Below are positions 47,761-60,500 of a stretch of DNA of 64,000 nt, in pieces. Each line of letters opens with the position of its first letter. The stretch's first letter is position 1. The notes below the pieces were generated by a model. It was given only the letters and a program-made list of their open reading frames with translations. It was not told where the DNA came from and searched no databases. The position numbers and the translations under genes were made by a program. Origin of the DNA: Toxorhynchites rutilus septentrionalis (taxonomy: Eukaryota; Arthropoda; Insecta; Diptera; Culicidae); NCBI RefSeq assembly GCF_029784135.1, contig NC_073746.1, positions 289,369,089 to 289,433,088 of the forward strand. Direction: 5' to 3'.

Positions 47761-49480
47761 GAACTCAGTAAAAAAAAGGTAAGGTATCATATTTCGTCTA
47801 CGGAACTGATGGAAGAACAACCTTCCATTTAAGAACAGCCTATGAAGCTATCGTATGCTCAGCATGTGGTAAGATCCAAATCAGTTTAGTGTTTCTACAA
47901 GTTATAATTTAATTTGCAAAAGAAAGATGCGACATACGGGCAGTTTGCGCATTATTCTCGCGAGTGCAAGACAGTAGAATACACATTATCTAGCTGATTT
48001 TACAAAAACACCAAGGTATTGATTCTAGGTGCACTACAGTCCAGTCTAAATCCAGTCTATGATTTACCGATTGGGGATGGTGATCCTGACCCGCTCTCCT
48101 AAAATGCAATTACCTCAAGTATCTAAAATAATTGTTTTACGGCGACATCGGCATTGAAATGTATACTTTAACTCTTTTATTATGTTTTATACTGTTCAAA
48201 GTGTGAAAAAGGGAAAAACAGAGGCCAAATCAAAGATCCATTTTTTGACATGTTCAAAAACTATGGCTCTTTACCGACTAAGATTTAATTCAGTTAGAAT
48301 TCTGAATCACTGTTCATATTATAGCAGCAAATAGTTTGAAAAATATGTATCTTTCGTCGGTTAAAAATTTCACGTTGATCCGTTTTGTTTTGAGAAAGTT
48401 GTACAAGATGAAAGTCGAGAGAAGAAATTGTTTCCGGACACCCACATTCAAAGACCGGGGTGGTCAGGTACTAAAATCGCAAAATCACTGAAAGTGGCTA
48501 AATCGTAGATTGAATAAATTTAATTTTCACGAAAATGTCCTTAGATACGATGTGCACAGTATATCCGATATCTTGTATAAATCATCAGTTTGGATGACTG
48601 TTCACATATTCTAGGAGGGGTGAACAGATATTTTGTTTAACCCTTCTTTGCATGATTTTGTTCTCTATTGGTGAAATAAATCAAGGTCCAGATACGATCA
48701 ACTTGAAGTGAACTTGCTATTTTATATAATTTTTGGGCATTCAATGTTATGATGGAAGATTCCACCATTATTCAAAGCCAGTCGAATGGTTGCCGGATTA
48801 AGCCAGTATTCTAGTGTCTAGACATTTGGGAAAAATAAAAAAAAAAATCTTCATATTTCTGAAGTTTGGGCATTCAAAAATATACCCTTGAAACGACTTT
48901 TCGAATATCCCATTATTTACCGAGTTATAACCATTTTAGAGATGCGGCATCTAATCTAGTATGGCCATTACAATTAGCTTCAGACGCGGTTTTCTCGAAA
49001 CTTGTTTTTTCTTTCAAACTGGCGTACACGATATCTCAAGTTCTACTGAAACTTGTAGAACTCCCACCAGTTTACAAGGTTTTGGCTGCATGGGTTCAAC
49101 AAACCGGTTGCGGCTATTCAGGGACAGTCCAATTGACACCAATTTATTTTTTGTTTGTTAAGTAATATATACCTAATAAAAACGGTGATCTCAGATTAAT
49201 ATATAGTAATTTATGTTCTCGCTGGAAAAAAATCGCGAAAATCATATACTTTTTATGATGTTCATAGTGTACTACCCGAATATCCGAACTAATAAAAAGC
49301 TAACTGATTTATCTTTGCTGGGAGAGAGTTCGTTTGAGTTAAGGAGTGTTTTTGGGCTTAATGGTTGTTGGGGACTTCCCGATCGATAATTGAACTCTCA
49401 CGAATTCGTGCATTGTTGTTTAAGAGATACATAAAAACCAGTTTTATGTTTAACATGTTGTTTAAATTGACATCTCTTGG
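47761..49480. other. no gene; fragment of the TTAA MITE family at 48800-48960
   Basis: 48835-48925 contains TTCATATTTCTGAAGTTTGG, GCATTCAAAAATATACCCTT and CCCATTATTT, parallel to the left part of 32811-33293. Otherwise nothing recognised. Confidence 0.5.
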
Positions 49481-49481
49481 T

Positions 49482-50585
49482 GTAGTACTACGTCTCTCCG
49501 ATTATACCACTGTCATTACCATGCCCTAATGGTAACCAGGGAACAAGGAATTGAGCTTTTCTCACTATGTTTCTCATGTTTCGATGAACGTGACATAAGC
49601 GAAACTTCTTCACCACTGAATCGAGAGTACTATAAACGAGACGTGATAAACACGCATAGTGATATAATCGAGACGTTATGATTTTGACGTAGGAATACGT
49701 CTTTCGAGAACATATTGAGGTACAATTTAAAATTCGAAAATCGAGCACATCGTGAAAATTGTTCAATTTATAACGTTTATTGTTCAGACATTTAATGATG
49801 GATTGATGAAATTTTTGCGTCAATCGATTTCGGCACTCCATTACAATTTGTCATATTGAATAAAATAATATATGTCATGAAACTCACTATCGAACAATTG
49901 AAAAATCTCAACCTCTATCCTAACGGAAATATCCACTTCTGATTGGTCGAATTTGACGACACATGCGGGCGGTTCCCTAACAGAGACATCAAAACCAAGC
50001 TCCCTGGGGGAAATCGGCATTTTTTTTATCCCTTTTGTTTATTTTTAGGCTCATTAGCATTTTAACTGTAACAGAGCCGAATTTTAATCGTGTACATGTC
50101 ACATGTTTATCATATCTATAATTAGCACATTACACAGTTGCCATTTTTCGGCGTTAGACTATTCCCTACTATACCATTGCATATGGTACACATTTACACA
50201 GTAGCCATTTAGGCGTAAGAGTTTTCTATCTGTTCTTCCATTATCCAGTTAGACCGGACAGCGGAGACAGTTGTTGATCATTGTTGAGTTATTTATAGAA
50301 CAGCAGCCCGATTTTTCTTGCAGAGCAGAGCAGTTGTATGGACGAATCGATCTTTATTCGACCGTGGATCGATCTCCATCGCTGATGATTGTTGCGTGGA
50401 CGTAGCTATTCTGTAACAACACAAAGATGGTCAATGAGGGCCCTGAGTTGAAATCGGCATTGCAAATACATGAAATTAGGGGGATTTTTTGTTCCCATCG
50501 AAATGTGTTCCCTAACAGAGACATCAAAACCAAGTTACCTGGAGGAAATCGACATTTCAAATATATGCAAGTCGGGGGCATTTTT
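49482..50585 (+). repeat. palindrome-associated composite with satellite units, split by a SINE
   Basis: GTAGTACTAC at 49482-49491 and GACGTAG-GA-ATACGTC at 49686-49701, then a body related to 14456-14640. Satellite-like units of ~95 bp follow (CCCTAACAGAGACATCAAAA, CCAAG-T-CCTGG-GGAAATCG, ATGCAAGTCGGGGGC) at 49968-50020 and 50461-50582. The units match those of copies A and E. A SINE interrupts the first unit. Confidence 0.7.
50021..50449 (-). mobile_element. 5'-truncated tRNA-derived SINE with 11-bp target duplication
   Basis: Co-linear with 34026-34443 but lacking the tRNA head: on the minus strand it starts at AACTCAGGGCCCTC. Its A tail is the T run at 50020-50027. The word GAAATCGGCAT stands on both sides (50010-50020 and 50450-50460). 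Removing the SINE restores one satellite unit (GGCAT-TGCAAATAC). Confidence 0.85.
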
Positions 50586-53500
50586 ATATTGCAATTAAGG
50601 TGAGTGATACGATTAAAAATAACATTTCAATGCGGAACTTTAATGTTGGTTGCTTCGTGAAATTTCATATTAATGACCGATCGTGTATTGTGAAAAATTT
50701 AGCACAAGTGTGAATGTGTAAGTGTAAAATTGTATCTGGTGGCAGTTGTATTTAAAATTACTTGATATATGAAACGATTTATTTCAATTTTCATAAATAA
50801 AAACCAAGGTATGTTCCCGCTCGAGAACGGGTCGTTCGGTTTAAGATGTCTGTTTTGTTGTGTTCATTTTCACCTAAGGAAAGTTCATATGGCGAGAAAA
50901 ATTGGAAAAGGGAAGAAATATTGGAAAAAGTGATTTCCCATATGCTCTACATGTAGTATTAAGAGTTGTTAGTCCAATTAAAATTTTGTTGTTTGTTGAG
51001 AAAAAAACACTCGGAAAGTAAAAATTATAAATGAAAATTACCTTTTCCATGTCAAATATGTTTTCTCTATATTAAAGTAACATGTTTTTACTGATGAGAA
51101 AAATTGATAATTGTGTTCGGTATTGATAATTATCTTATATTACATTGGTGAGCTTTTTTGTCTTTATTTCATCCATACATAACAAAGAAGACATCTCGTC
51201 TGGGGTCACAGGGGGTGGCTTTCATCATATCTCATACCACTTCGGCATCTTCTATATGATACGCACCATCCAACGACTGTTTTCCATCCTTCTGTCATCA
51301 TCATCCGATAAGCACTGGTGATGTAAACAAACAATACCCAAGAACCAAACAAAACGGCCCATTTCAGGGCCACAAAATCATTATCAAAGAGTTTAACAAT
51401 GTTATTCTTAAAACATAGCTAAAATCAACAGATAGCCTAACGGAATCCTACGTCAACTACGCGGTCGTGTCTCGGACACAACCCTCTTGTGACTTTTTTC
51501 AAACCCGGCTACCTACCCAAGTCCCAATACGACGCTTACGCTTGAACTTTCTAATAAATTTTCATTCACAAAAAAAATTTGAGGACATCGTTTATGGGTA
51601 CACACAATTATGCGCTTTTCGAAACTGACCTAGCAGTATGCAACATCAATTTTCTCTCTCTTTCATCATCCACAACTCTTGAAAATCAAAACGGATCGTA
51701 ACGGAAGCTTCTCCCTCTGAAATAGAAACACTTTCACAGTTGACTGATTTGAAAACGTTTGAAATCTGACCACCAGAGGCGCTGTCATAAAATGCTTTAC
51801 TTGTAAGTTCAAAAATATAAACAAAAAATATTTTCATGTTGTCCTTTGTGTTTTCCATGTCGCACCGTGTAATTGATCCCAAGCATTTTAGGATGTAAAT
51901 TCATCGAATTTCAATGAAGCTGATTCCCCCTTTTTATTTCCCTACCCCAACATTCCACAGAAAACAACATGCAACATGGGAAGACAACAATGTGAAATTG
52001 TTGAAAATAAAATATCCCCATGTAACGAATCTTTTTGTAAACAAACTAAAACTAATCCTCTCAATCGGGGTAAAAAAATGCATCAAGTAGAGCAAAGCAA
52101 TTTCCTCCTCCTCTGCCTATCCATTCACTGTTATCATGGAACGAAAAAAAATCAAAATCTAATAGTCATTTCAGCAGTGCTGAACCAACATCGCAGGTTG
52201 AATCAACAACAGAAGCGTTGTGTTGCGCGGAGTGGGAACTGCCATCCGATCAATGATGATTGCGATAATGATAATAAATGCACTCGCTTGTCGTTTTATT
52301 CCCGATATAGTACGGAGCAGTATATTCGCCATGTTGTCCGCCACTGCAACAGCAATTTATATGTGTGTTTACCTCCGCTGCCATTTCGATGATGTTCAAG
52401 CTATGGATGCCGATATTTGTCCCTTCCCGCCGCCGGCTATGGTCTAGGTGCAGGACGAAGTGTTCTCGATACGTTCCCTCCGGCCGTCGGCGCAGCAATG
52501 ACAATAACAAACGACTATAAATATAAAAATCTAATAAAAATAAAAATAAATTAAAATTTATGGTGTATGCAACCTTACGTAAACACATCGGAACAATTAC
52601 GGGTAGTTTTTATGAGCTTCCGATGATGGACCGTTCGTCGCGACCCACATCCGGCGTATGGTCCCAATAATTGGCACCATGTGGAGCGGACGATGGCTGG
52701 TGCAAATAGGCAGAAAATGTGATGACGAGGCGTGCAAATGGCCATCTGCAGAATTTTCGTTTGTCCCCTCGCAGATTGATCAAATGGTATGAAATCATTT
52801 TTTTACTATGTGATGGTATCCGGAAAATGAAACTGTGAAGAAAATGTTTACGGACCATTCAAGTCACATTTATGATGAGCACCCACGAAACATGAGAAAG
52901 TCAAAAACCGTATCATAATGAGGTAGGACAGGTACCACATCAAATTTTATTTCTCCTTTATGGAACGTTAATCTTTAAACATATTTTTCCCGAGAAACCT
53001 TCGAGTTTCCCGGTGTTGCCTTGGTGCCATTCAATAGCTAGACGTGCTTATCTATCGCCTGAATGTTCCAAATTGTTTTCAAACTGTTCTGCACCCCCCA
53101 CAAAGTACTTGCCATAAATTTAGTGAACCTTGTTTGTCACAAAAAAAAATTGTTGCTCTGCAGTTTCCCGCAGCCGATTCTCTCGTCCCAAACAGTTTCT
53201 GTTGCAATTTTTCATCATAAAAATACCAACTCCAACACTCATTGCTTACACGATTCGTAGTTGGTAAACAACCTGCAACAGTTTGATAAAATTTATTCCG
53301 TCACCGCAGAAATTATTAACGAACATGAATTTTGTGTGCTTTCGCCAGAACTAGTCGCATTGGTCCCATGTTTTTTTTTCCTCCTCCAATTCGCACATTG
53401 CATCAATGTAACGATGATGAAGTGCTCTGTAATGGAAGGTGGGAAGCATGCTTTCCGATGTAGCAATATCAACATTTTACCAAGGTGATGAAGCTACTGA

Positions 53501-53783
53501 GAGGAGTTTGTTTGCAACGCATTTTATTTGAGCGAACAGATAGAGTTGTGGAATGCATTGGTGTGTAGTTTTTCACGTTTTTCTGTTAATTGGTTTCGAT
53601 ATTTAGATTTTTTTTTTAAATTTGCTCGTGTGGAGCTAACCGCATTAAAAAATCATTTTTTTATTAACAGGGTTGCCACATTTAATTCTGGTAGAAAAAA
53701 TCTGTATAAAAAAACTGTATTAAACTCAATTAAACTGTGAAAGTCGTATCAAAACGACAAAATTAATCATAAAAAGGTTTTTC
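50586..53783. other. no gene seen
   Basis: CCTACGTCAACTACGCGGTC, then GTGTCTCGGACACAACCCTC, at 51447-51486 is a palindrome-side relic. 53668-53720 carries TCTGTAT/GTTGCCA MITE-like words. The 52050-52500 stretch is less AT-rich with opposing open frames but no domain. No gene supported. Confidence 0.4.
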
Positions 53784-54596
53784 GACGTAGAACTACGTCT
53801 TTCAGGAAGGGCGCCAAATGAGGTAACAGGTCACGTTTTTATGAAATAAAGTTAACGTTAACAACTATTTTCACTGTAAACGAATTCTCATGATTTGCAT
53901 ACCAATCGAATTGAAAATTCTTTAAAATTTGTTTGATATGCTATGCATTACAATTACAATTACAATTACAATTACAATTACAATTACAATTACAATTACA
54001 ATTACAATTACAATTACAATTACAATTACAATTACAATTACAATTACAATTACAATTACAATTACAATTACAATTACAATTACAATTACAATTACAATTA
54101 CAATTACAATTACAATTACAATTACAATTACAATTACAATTACAATTACAATTACAATTACAATTACAATTACAATTACAATTACAATTACAATTACAAT
54201 TACAATTACAATTACAATTACAATTACAATTACAATTACAATTACAATTACAATTACAATTACAATTACAATTACAATTACAATTACAATTACAATTACA
54301 ATTACAATTACAATTACAATTACAATTACAATTACAATTACAATTACAATTACAATTACAATTACAATTACAATTACAATTACAATTACAATTACAATTA
54401 CAATTACAATTACAATTACAATTACAATTACAATTACAATTACAATTACAATTACAATTACAATTACAATTACAATTACAATTACAATTACAATTACAAT
54501 TACAATTACAATTACAATTACAATTACAATTACAATTCCCTAATCTCTAAATGGTTAAAATTCATGAAAACTGGATGAACTTCCTTTTTTCCCATA
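53784..54596 (+). repeat. composite repeat copy D, left half (contains the hexanucleotide array)
   Basis: It opens with the perfect palindrome GACGTAG-AA-CTACGTC (53784-53799). It then runs TTTCAGGAAGGGCGCC, CAGGTCACGTTTTTATGAAA and ATATGCTATGCATTACAATT, where the array expands, and resumes TAATCTCTAAATGG, TTCATGAAAACTGGATGAAC and TTTCCCATA. The order is that of copy A. It stops at a TA at 54595-54596 and resumes at 62105. Confidence 0.85.
53947..54537. repeat. perfect (ATTACA)n hexanucleotide array, 591 bp, ~98.5 units
   Basis: Every line of the stretch repeats the same hexamer without an error. The three plus-strand open frames across it (alternating Ile-Thr, Leu-Gln and Asn-Tyr) exist only because the hexamer contains no stop in those frames. 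They are not genes. The seed is visible in the other family copies as CATTACAATT or CATTACAATC. Confidence 0.97.
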
Positions 54597-55472
54597 GGGA
54601 AAGGGAGGGTAAGCCCGCCACTGAGGATAAGACCGGCACCCCCTGAATTTAACTAGAAAACTCTGATTAACTACGTTTTTGAATACTCTACATGTTAGTA
54701 TTTATTATTTTAGACGTTTTCAATCACATCGAACCCACCGTGATCCATAAATTGTCAAAATATAAATCAAAACAAACGCGAGTGCCGATGATATGTAGCC
54801 GGATGTGATTTTCCGTCAGTGAAGTTTAAGCTTTTATTGTTGAACGCGGTTTCAAATTATTTTCCGTTGCTCTACAATTTGTCCCCTGGATTGTTAGCAA
54901 TCACTGTGATTCGAGTTGAGGTAAGTTAAAGCAATAAGTTAATAGAAATAGTTCTCTTGAAAAATGTGTGCTGTAGGGGTAAGTCCGTCACCCTTTGAGT
55001 GGGGGATCCCGGCATGGTTTGCGTTTAGTTGAAGGTTTCTAAGACATATTTTCCATCAATTTCAGATGTTTCGCAGCTACCAAAGGAAAACGAATTGAGG
55101 AAGTTGGTTCCAGGAGAACTTCACCCTTGAAAAAGAGGCTATTGTTAGTGGAGTTTCTATCAAACGTGCTTCGACGACTTTTGAACTACTGATGTAAATT
55201 TATTGTTGGATTTAAGCTGTTCGATAAAATTAAATGAACTTCATCATTGAACGAAAAATAATGGCTATATGGTCTTAACGAAAATAATAAACTAACTACA
55301 ACTAAACATAATTTAATCAGTTTTATTGCCATCATAATCACAAAAACCTGAAAAAATTTACCTACAGTCATGAACTCATTCTTCTCTGTGATTTCAAGTC
55401 GAATCTTAGTGTGATTAAAAGCGTCGTATGACGGATATTGATTCAATTAAGAAGAAAAACTGACCATCGATA

Positions 55473-55484
55473 AGTGTTCAATGT
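55473..55484. repeat. target-site duplication, left (AGTGTTCAATGT)
   Basis: Exact 12-bp match to 61615-61626 around the full-length I-like element. Confidence 0.93.
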
Positions 55485-55518
55485 ACATTCTTCGGCATAA
55501 GCTTCGAGTAACCGGTCA
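55485..55518 (+). promoter_or_regulatory. internal Inr + DPE-like promoter of the I-like element
   Basis: The first bases of the element, ACATTC (55485-55490), match an initiator with A+1 at 55487. GGTCA at 55514-55518 then lies at exactly +28 to +32, where the downstream promoter element RGWYV is expected. Non-LTR elements are known to carry such downstream promoters, because only elements that start transcription at their own first base can be copied whole. Activity is inferred. Confidence 0.55.
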
Positions 55519-56018
55519 TGTGCTGTGAGCGTCTCCGTTAAAGCATTGTTTTCGGTTACCGTTGGCTGTTATTTTTTTTTTATCGCCCGGGTGTGCTTTT
55601 TTCGCGCGTTTTCGAACTGTTCGAGATATCGTAAAACGCAGTGTGAACTCGGAATTAGTGAGAAAAGCAGAATCATCAAAGCCTGGCAAGGCCAGCCGGC
55701 TTTCAGTTTTCGCCGATTTGTCGCCATCGCAATCGAAGTCGGACATCGGTGCTCAGTTGCACGCACACAATACCAGCGCGATTCGCTGTTCACTTACAGC
55801 AGTGTGAAGGAGAGCATCACTTCTTAGTTGTGTGTGATAGTGCCGAGCGCTCAAGCGCTCCGATTGACAAGCAAGCAGCGGTTGCCAGTTCATCAGCGCT
55901 GGGTGCATTGTGGTGAATAGAAATAAATAAGATATAAGATTTTTTTTTTATTTTTATTTTTTTTTTAATTATTATTATTATTGAAACAAAATATTAGATT
56001 ATAAGTACCAATTACAGA
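55519..56018 (+). other. 5' UTR of the I-like element
   Basis: Untranslated leader between the promoter and the ORF1 ATG. It contains a T-rich tract at 55940-55975. Short open frames inside it (55525-55827) are not conserved features that I can support. Confidence 0.7.
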
Positions 56019-57587
56019 ATGGCAGAAGGAGGGGGAGGATCTCCAGATATGGAGATCTCTGATGATGACTCCCCTCTGGTTGAAAAAACAAATAAAGGAA
56101 CAGCGAAGACACTTAAACGCGTTCCTACATCAGAGGATGTTTCGTCCGGGGACGAGTCTGCTAACTCTAGCAAGCCCCCCTCTAAAAAACCTGCAAATAT
56201 CTCCTCTCCAACCCCCCTCGCTCCTACCCCAGCTCAGATTTCGCCTCCCCATCCTGTTGTCCCCGATCCCCTTCAATCCTCGTCATCTCCTTCTCCTCCT
56301 GTTGTCTTCTCTCCACGTGTCAAGGTCTATCCTGAAGATGCACCTGGAACTGGTCCGTGGGTTGTTTTCTTCAGGCCTAAGCCAAACGGAAAAGCACTTA
56401 ATGTTATTCAGATCATGAAAGATCTGGCAAGATACTCCTCCGTGACAGAAATTACGAAGGTTAGACCGACCAAACTGCGTGTTGTCGTGGCTGATCGGAA
56501 AGACGCAAACGGTATTGTCGTTGACCAGAGGTTTACCCTGGAATATCGTGTATACGTGCCTTCCCATGACGTAGAAATCTCGGGGGTGATAACCGAAACG
56601 GGTCTGACGTGCAAATCAATTATGGAAGGAGATGGCAGATTTAAAAAGCTGCCTTTGATTAAGGTTAAAATCTTAGAATGCCGACAACTCGGCAAAGTCT
56701 CCCAGGAAGGGAAAGAATCGAAATTTACGCCGTCCGACTCGTTTAGAGTCACTTTTGCTGGCTCCGCCCTCCCTGACTACGTTATGGTGGACAAATTGAG
56801 GCTACCGCTGCGACTCTTCGTGCCAAAGCCCATGACTTGCCTGAAATGCAAGTCAGTTGGTCACACAGCAGCTTACTGCGCCAACAAGGAGCGCTGTGCC
56901 ACTTGCGGAGAGCAACATGTGGACAAATCCTGCAGTGCGATTGAGCAAAAGTGTCCATATTGCGGAGGAAATCCGCACGTGCTCTCGGCTTGTGAAACTT
57001 ACAAGAGTCGCTGGGAGAAGCAGAAGCGCACTTTAAAGGAACGCTCGAAGCGCACTTTTGCGGAAATTTTGAAGGGCGCTTCTCCATTGGCCCAACAGCA
57101 ACAACCTTTAACCGCAAACAATGTCTTCGCTTCGCTGCCAGTTGACGAAATGGAAGCGGATACAGCTAACGAGGGCACACCGTACATCTTCCAAGGGAAT
57201 CCCCGGCGCAAAAATGTGACCACTCCCAAAGTTCAAGGACAAGCCCCTCCGGTTATACCCTCTGTTATCATGCCTAAAAAATCGAGTGCAGCGGACAAGC
57301 AAAATCAGGTTCCTCCTGGCTTCCGTGGGAATAATTCACCTGCGAACGACCCAGCACTCGAAGGAACATCAAAAACCCCAACTGTCCCTATTTTACCGTC
57401 CAGTTCAACTTCCCAATCGGGATTTATAAAGTTGACTGACCTTGTGGCTCAAATCTTCACATGCTTTAATGTTTCCGACTCCATCAGAACCATTGTCATA
57501 TCAATGCTTCCAGTATTAAAGACAATTTTGCAACAATTGATGCAAACATGGCCCCTCCTTGCAATGATTATCTCTCTTGATGTCTAA
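56019..57587 (+). CDS. I-like ORF1, nucleocapsid-like zinc-knuckle protein (522 aa)
   Basis: The RNA-binding protein that would coat element RNA and carry it to the nucleus. An acidic, Ser/Pro-rich N-terminus (1-110) precedes a globular region (~110-270). Three CCHC knuckles follow: C-x2-C-x4-H-x4-C at 274-287, C-x2-C-x3-H-x4-C at 293-305 and C-x2-C-x4-H-x4-C at 312-325. A basic stretch then follows (KQKRTLKERSKRTFAEIL, ~333-350), with a Pro/Gln-rich tail. Three knuckles are typical of I and Jockey group ORF1. The frame is intact, with the ATG at 56019. Its stop overlaps the ORF2 ATG by 8 nt (57580-57587), which suggests reinitiation as the way to translate ORF2. Confidence 0.93.
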   Translation: MAEGGGGSPDMEISDDDSPLVEKTNKGTAKTLKRVPTSEDVSSGDESANSSKPPSKKPANISSPTPLAPTPAQISPPHPVVPDPLQSSSSPSPPVVFSPRVKVYPEDAPGTGPWVVFFRPKPNGKALNVIQIMKDLARYSSVTEITKVRPTKLRVVVADRKDANGIVVDQRFTLEYRVYVPSHDVEISGVITETGLTCKSIMEGDGRFKKLPLIKVKILECRQLGKVSQEGKESKFTPSDSFRVTFAGSALPDYVMVDKLRLPLRLFVPKPMTCLKCKSVGHTAAYCANKERCATCGEQHVDKSCSAIEQKCPYCGGNPHVLSACETYKSRWEKQKRTLKERSKRTFAEILKGASPLAQQQQPLTANNVFASLPVDEMEADTANEGTPYIFQGNPRRKNVTTPKVQGQAPPVIPSVIMPKKSSAADKQNQVPPGFRGNNSPANDPALEGTSKTPTVPILPSSSTSQSGFIKLTDLVAQIFTCFNVSDSIRTIVISMLPVLKTILQQLMQTWPLLAMIISLDV

Positions 57588-60500
57588 TTTAAATAGAGAG
57601 GTCGGAGATATCACTGTTTTACAGTGGAATTGTCGTAGTCTTATCCCTAAATTGGATACATTCAAATTTTTAATTCATAAATTCAATTGTGATGTTTTTG
57701 CTCTGTCCGAAACTTGGCTTTCTTCGCGAGATGATCTCTCTTTCCATGATTTCAATATTATACGCTTGGACCGTGATGACAGATACGGAGGGGTGCTATT
57801 GGGGATCAATAAGTGCCACTCATTTTTTCGAATTGACCTTCCACCTATTGGAGGGATTGAAGCTGTTGCTTGTCATGCAAACATCAGAGGAAAAGACCTC
57901 TGTATTGTCAGCTTGTATTGGCCTCCGAGAGCTGCGGTTAGCCGCAAGCAACTTGTTGACATGTGCTCACTCCTTCCTGAGCCACGATTGATCTTGGGAG
58001 ACTTCAATTCTCACGGAACTGCCTGGGGGGAACAGTACGACGACAATCGTTCACTGTTGATATATGATCTTTGTAACAGCTTCAATATGACACTTTTGAA
58101 CACTGGGGAAACAACACGTGTACCTAAACCTCCTGCTAACCCAAGTGCTCTTGACCTCTCGCTTTGCTCGAATTCACTATCGTTAGATTGCAAGTGGAAT
58201 GTAATCCAGGACCCCAACGGTAGTGATCACTTGCCAATCAAAATTTCCATCACCATTGGGTCGAATTTTTCTGAATCTATAAACATGGCATATGACCTCA
58301 CAAGACACATTGACTGGAAAAAATATGCGGACGCAATTGCTCTAGCCATCAATTCCAGAGATGGTTTACCTCCATTGGAGGAGTATAACTTCCTTTCTCG
58401 TTTGATCTATGACAGCGCGGTTCGCGCTCAAACGAAACCCATCCCAGGCTCCACTATTCGTCGAAGGCCTCCCAATCCATGGTGGGATAGCCAATGTTCC
58501 AAGCTTTATCAGGATAAATCGAACGCATTCAAAGCTTTTCGGAAACGTGGAACCATTGAAAATTTTCAATCGTATTTGGACCTTGAAAATCAATTTAAAA
58601 ACTTGATCAAAGGGAAAAAACGTGCTTATTGGCGAAATTTCGTGGGAGGTTTGTCACGAGAAACGTCAATGAAAAAATTATGGAAAGTGGCTCGAAACAT
58701 GAGAAATCGCTCTTCATCTAATGAAAGCGAGGAATATTCACATCGATGGATTTTTAATTTTGCACGGAAGGTTTGTCCTGATTCCGCTCCTGTGCAAAAA
58801 ATTGTTCGAGATATACCACAAGATAGGTGCGATCTTGATTCCGAGTTTTCGATGGTAGAATTCTCTCTTGCTCTGCTTTCATGTAACAATTCTGCTCCGG
58901 GATCGGATAGAATTAAGTTCAACTTGCTGAAAAACCTCCCTGATGTGGCGAAACATCGCTTGTTGAATTTATTCAATCGGTTTCTGGAGAATAATATTGT
59001 TCCAGATGATTGGAGACAAGTACGAGTTATAGCTATTCAAAAACCCGGAAAACCCGCGTCCGACTTCAATTCGTACCGCCCAATAGCAATGCTGTCTTGT
59101 ATACGGAAATTGTTGGAGAAAGTGATCTTGTTTCGCCTTGATCGATGGGTTGAAACAAATGGCCTACTCTCAGATACACAATATGGGTTCCGCAGGGGCA
59201 AGGGGACGAATGATTGTCTTGCGTTGCTTTCTTCAGAAATTCAAATGGCTTACGCCGAAAAAAAACAAATGGCTTCAGTATTCTTGGACATAAAGGGGTT
59301 TCCTTTGATTCTGTTTCAATCGAGGTTTTGTCAGACAAATTACACTCTCGGGGTCTGCCGCCTCTATTGAATAATATGTTATATAACTTGCTTTGTGAGA
59401 AGCATTTGAACTTTTCTCACGGAGATTCGGCAGTAAGTCGGGTCTCTTACATGGGCCTCCCCCAGGGCTCATGTTTAAGCCCCCTTTTGTACAACTTCTA
59501 TGTAAGCGACATCGACAATTGCCTTACACAAAATTGCAGCCTAAGACAACTTGCAGATGATGGAGTGGTCTCTGTCGTAGGATCAACAGAATCCGACCTA
59601 CAAGAACCCTTACAAGATACTTTGAACAATTTTTCAACCTGGGCCATTGGGCTAGGGATCGAATTCTCCACGGAGAAAACAGAGATGGTGGTTTTTTCTA
59701 GGAAGTATAGACCAGCAAAACCAAAGCTTCAACTTTTGGGTAAACCGATCACTCATGCTATGTCATTCAAGTATCTTGGGGTCTGGTTCGACTCCAAATG
59801 TACTTGGGGGGCCCATATTAGGTATCTGAGTAAAAAATGCCAACAAAGAATAAATTTTCTCCGTACAATTACCGGCACCTGGTGGGGAGCCCATCCCGAA
59901 GATCTTATAATGTTGTATAGAACAACTATTCTCTCAGTGATGGAGTATGGCAGTTTCTGTTCAATCAGCTGCCAAAACACACTTAATTAAACTCGAGCGA
60001 ATTCAGTATCTTTGTCTCCGTATTGCGTTGGGATGTATGCCCTCAACGCATACCATGAGTCTCGAGGTTTTGGCAGGCCTACTCCCACTAAAAGATCGCT
60101 TCAATTTATTATCTCTTCGGTTCTTCATCCGGTGTAAGGTCATGAACCTATTGGTGATCGGAAATTTTGAGCGGCTGATCGAGCTAAATTTTCACTCCGG
60201 ATTCATGAGTTCATATCATGAATTCATCTCCATGCAGGTTGATTCTTCTTCGTATATTCCCAACCGTGTTTGTTTCCCTGACTACATCAATTCCTCTGTG
60301 CATTTTGATCTGTCCATGAAGCAAGATATCCATGGATATTCAGATTACCAACGATCGAGGATCGCTCCAACGATCTTCGATGAAAAATATAGGGGTATCA
60401 ATTGTGATAATATGTACTTTACTGATGGGTCCACTATAAATGAGTCCACAGGATTTGGAGTGTTCAACGAATTTTTTAGCACCTCACACAGTCTTCAGAA

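Noticed and set aside
53929..54578. Three 204-211 aa repetitive proteins (Ile-Thr, Leu-Gln, Asn-Tyr)
   Set aside because: They are translations of the perfect hexanucleotide array in its three frames; the array lies inside a non-coding repeat.
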